Both the position numbers and the translations under genes were made by a program. Below, piece after piece: positions 4,879 through 5,744 of a stretch of 5,744 nt of DNA; the stretch's first letter is position 1; the number at the start of each line of letters is the position of its first letter. The DNA lies in NCBI GenBank assembly GCA_024277555.1, contig JAJRUY010000301.1, forward strand, positions 1-5,744, read 5' to 3'. The notes beneath the pieces are model-generated. The model did not search any database and was not told the origin of the DNA. It saw only the letters and a list, made by a program, of their open reading frames with translations. Origin of the DNA: Gammaproteobacteria bacterium. GTDB lineage: Bacteria; Pseudomonadota; Gammaproteobacteria; Chromatiales; Chromatiaceae.

Positions 4879-5685
4879 TTAACGCAATAGGGAGAGTACG
4901 TTTTGTGGAGCGGCGTTGGCTTGCGCCAGCATTGCTGTGCCAGCTTGCTGCAGGATCTGCACCTTGGTCAAGTTAGCGGTCTCTGCTGCAAAATCGGCAT
5001 CCTGGATGCGGCTGCGCGAAGCTGACAGATTTTCCGTATAGCTTTGAATACTGCTGATCACAGTTTCAAAACGGTTCTGTACCGCACCAAAAGTGGCTCT
5101 GGCTCCGGATACGGTGTCGATATCCGTATCCAATGTGCCCAGCGCCGTTTGTGCATTGGCTTGGGTGCTGATGTCGATGGCGGTATAGGATGTGAGAGCA
5201 GTCATATCTTGTGAACTGATGCTGATGGTTTCACCATTATCCTGCCCCACCTGGAAGGTTGTTGCTGTTGCCGCATTAAGAAGCCCCACTCCATTGAAAC
5301 TGGCAGAGTCAACAACGCGGGTGATTTCTGCCGTCAATTGATCCACTTCAGCCTGCATGCCGGTGCGATCCTCTACCGTGCCGTTGGCAGATTGCACCGC
5401 CAGTTCACGGATGCGCTGCAGGTTGTCACCAATCTGCCCCAGGGCGGCTTCCGCCGTCTGCGCCAGGGAAATGCCGTCTGCGGCATTGCGTGAAGCCTGA
5501 TTCAAACCCCGAATATCAGAAGTCATGCGGTTGATGGTGTACAGGCCCGCAGCATCATCTTTGGCGCTGTTGACACGTAGTCCGGATGACAGACGCTGCA
5601 TGGATGTTGCCAGCTGGCCGTTGGTCTTGTTTACATTGCGCTGGGCATTTAGCGACATAACGTTGGTGTTGATTACCATTGCCAT
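4879..5685 (-). CDS. fliC: Flagellin 1 (filament subunit)
   Basis: This encodes 268 residues from the ATG at 5685, chosen because AGGAG lies 8 nt upstream and because MAMVINTNVMSLN is the conserved N-terminus. A further in-frame ATG at 5709 would fall within a leader stem-loop and add 8 residues not seen in flagellins. The N-terminal D0/D1 and C-terminal D1/D0 domains are complete and almost identical to those of flagellin 2; the middle (about 130-195) is short and differs, with NAATATTFQVGQDNGETISI. QRIRELAVQ is conserved. The gene has its own strong terminator. Its promoter must lie beyond the right edge of the window. Together with its neighbour it would form a two-flagellin filament, or the two genes may be used under different conditions; the sequence cannot decide. 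Confidence 0.96.
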   Translation of the reverse strand: MAMVINTNVMSLNAQRNVNKTNGQLATSMQRLSSGLRVNSAKDDAAGLYTINRMTSDIRGLNQASRNAADGISLAQTAEAALGQIGDNLQRIRELAVQSANGTVEDRTGMQAEVDQLTAEITRVVDSASFNGVGLLNAATATTFQVGQDNGETISISSQDMTALTSYTAIDISTQANAQTALGTLDTDIDTVSGARATFGAVQNRFETVISSIQSYTENLSASRSRIQDADFAAETANLTKVQILQQAGTAMLAQANAAPQNVLSLLR

Positions 5686-5703
5686 GGTTTGATCTCCTGT
5701 GTT

Positions 5704-5730
5704 GCGCATCCTGGTTGTTTCAGGGTGCGC
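5704..5730 (-). promoter_or_regulatory. Leader stem-loop upstream of flagellin 1 ribosome binding site
   Basis: On the minus strand GCGCACCCTG (5730-5721) pairs with CAGGATGCGC (5713-5704), with a single C-A mismatch and a 7-nt loop AAACAAC. The stem ends 18 nt before the ATG, immediately upstream of AACACAGGAG. It matches the size and position of the stem-loop before flagellin 2 although the bases differ. Confidence 0.6.
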
Positions 5731-5744
5731 TATTCATCATTAGC

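Noticed and set aside
5686..5709. Upstream ATG that would extend flagellin 1 by 8 residues
   Set aside because: The ATG lies in the leader stem-loop, and AGGAG is correctly placed only for the ATG at 5685, which gives the conserved flagellin N-terminus.

Overview
The window carries the late filament and cap part of a polar-type flagellar gene cluster, most likely from a gammaproteobacterium. The order flagellin, flagellin, flaG, fliD, fliS, fliT-like is that of Pseudomonas/Vibrio-type flagellar regions. Both promoters I can read fit that regulatory style: a sigma-28 (FliA) site before the second flagellin gene and a sigma-54 (RpoN) -24/-12 site before fliD. The genus cannot be read from the sequence.

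Layout from right to left, which is the direction of transcription of the flagellar genes (minus strand): flagellin 1 (5685-4879) with a clear intrinsic terminator (4861-4831); a sigma-28 promoter (4760-4734) and flagellin 2 (4633-3800); flaG (3728-3351); a sigma-54 promoter directly after flaG (3349-3333); fliD, the filament cap (3281-1938); fliS, the flagellin chaperone (1859-1419); and a small fliT-like chaperone gene (about 1378-1058). The flagellins build the filament, FliD caps it and drives polymerisation, FliS and probably FliT hold the exported subunits in the cytoplasm, and FlaG affects filament length.

The left 1.06 kb differs in character. A plus-strand gene (573-1064) for a small DUF6998-like, possibly nuclease-fold protein converges on the fliT-like gene, and the two stops overlap by 7 bp. 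In Pseudomonas-type clusters fleQ often follows fliT, so this end looks like a rearrangement boundary. Left of it, bases 1-572 hold no convincing gene but are rich in structure. There are two 111-bp copies of one miniature inverted-repeat element, each flanked by its own 4-bp direct repeat (TTTA and TGAA). Between them lies a long, nearly fully pairable hairpin (231-416) whose arm differences are strongly biased to G-U pairs on the plus strand. A weaker inverted repeat surrounds the first element.

The points most worth a second look are the long hairpin, the MITE pair with target duplications, a matched pair of 27-nt stem-loops just upstream of both flagellin ribosome binding sites, and a patch of near-identity between the two flagellin genes that suggests gene conversion.
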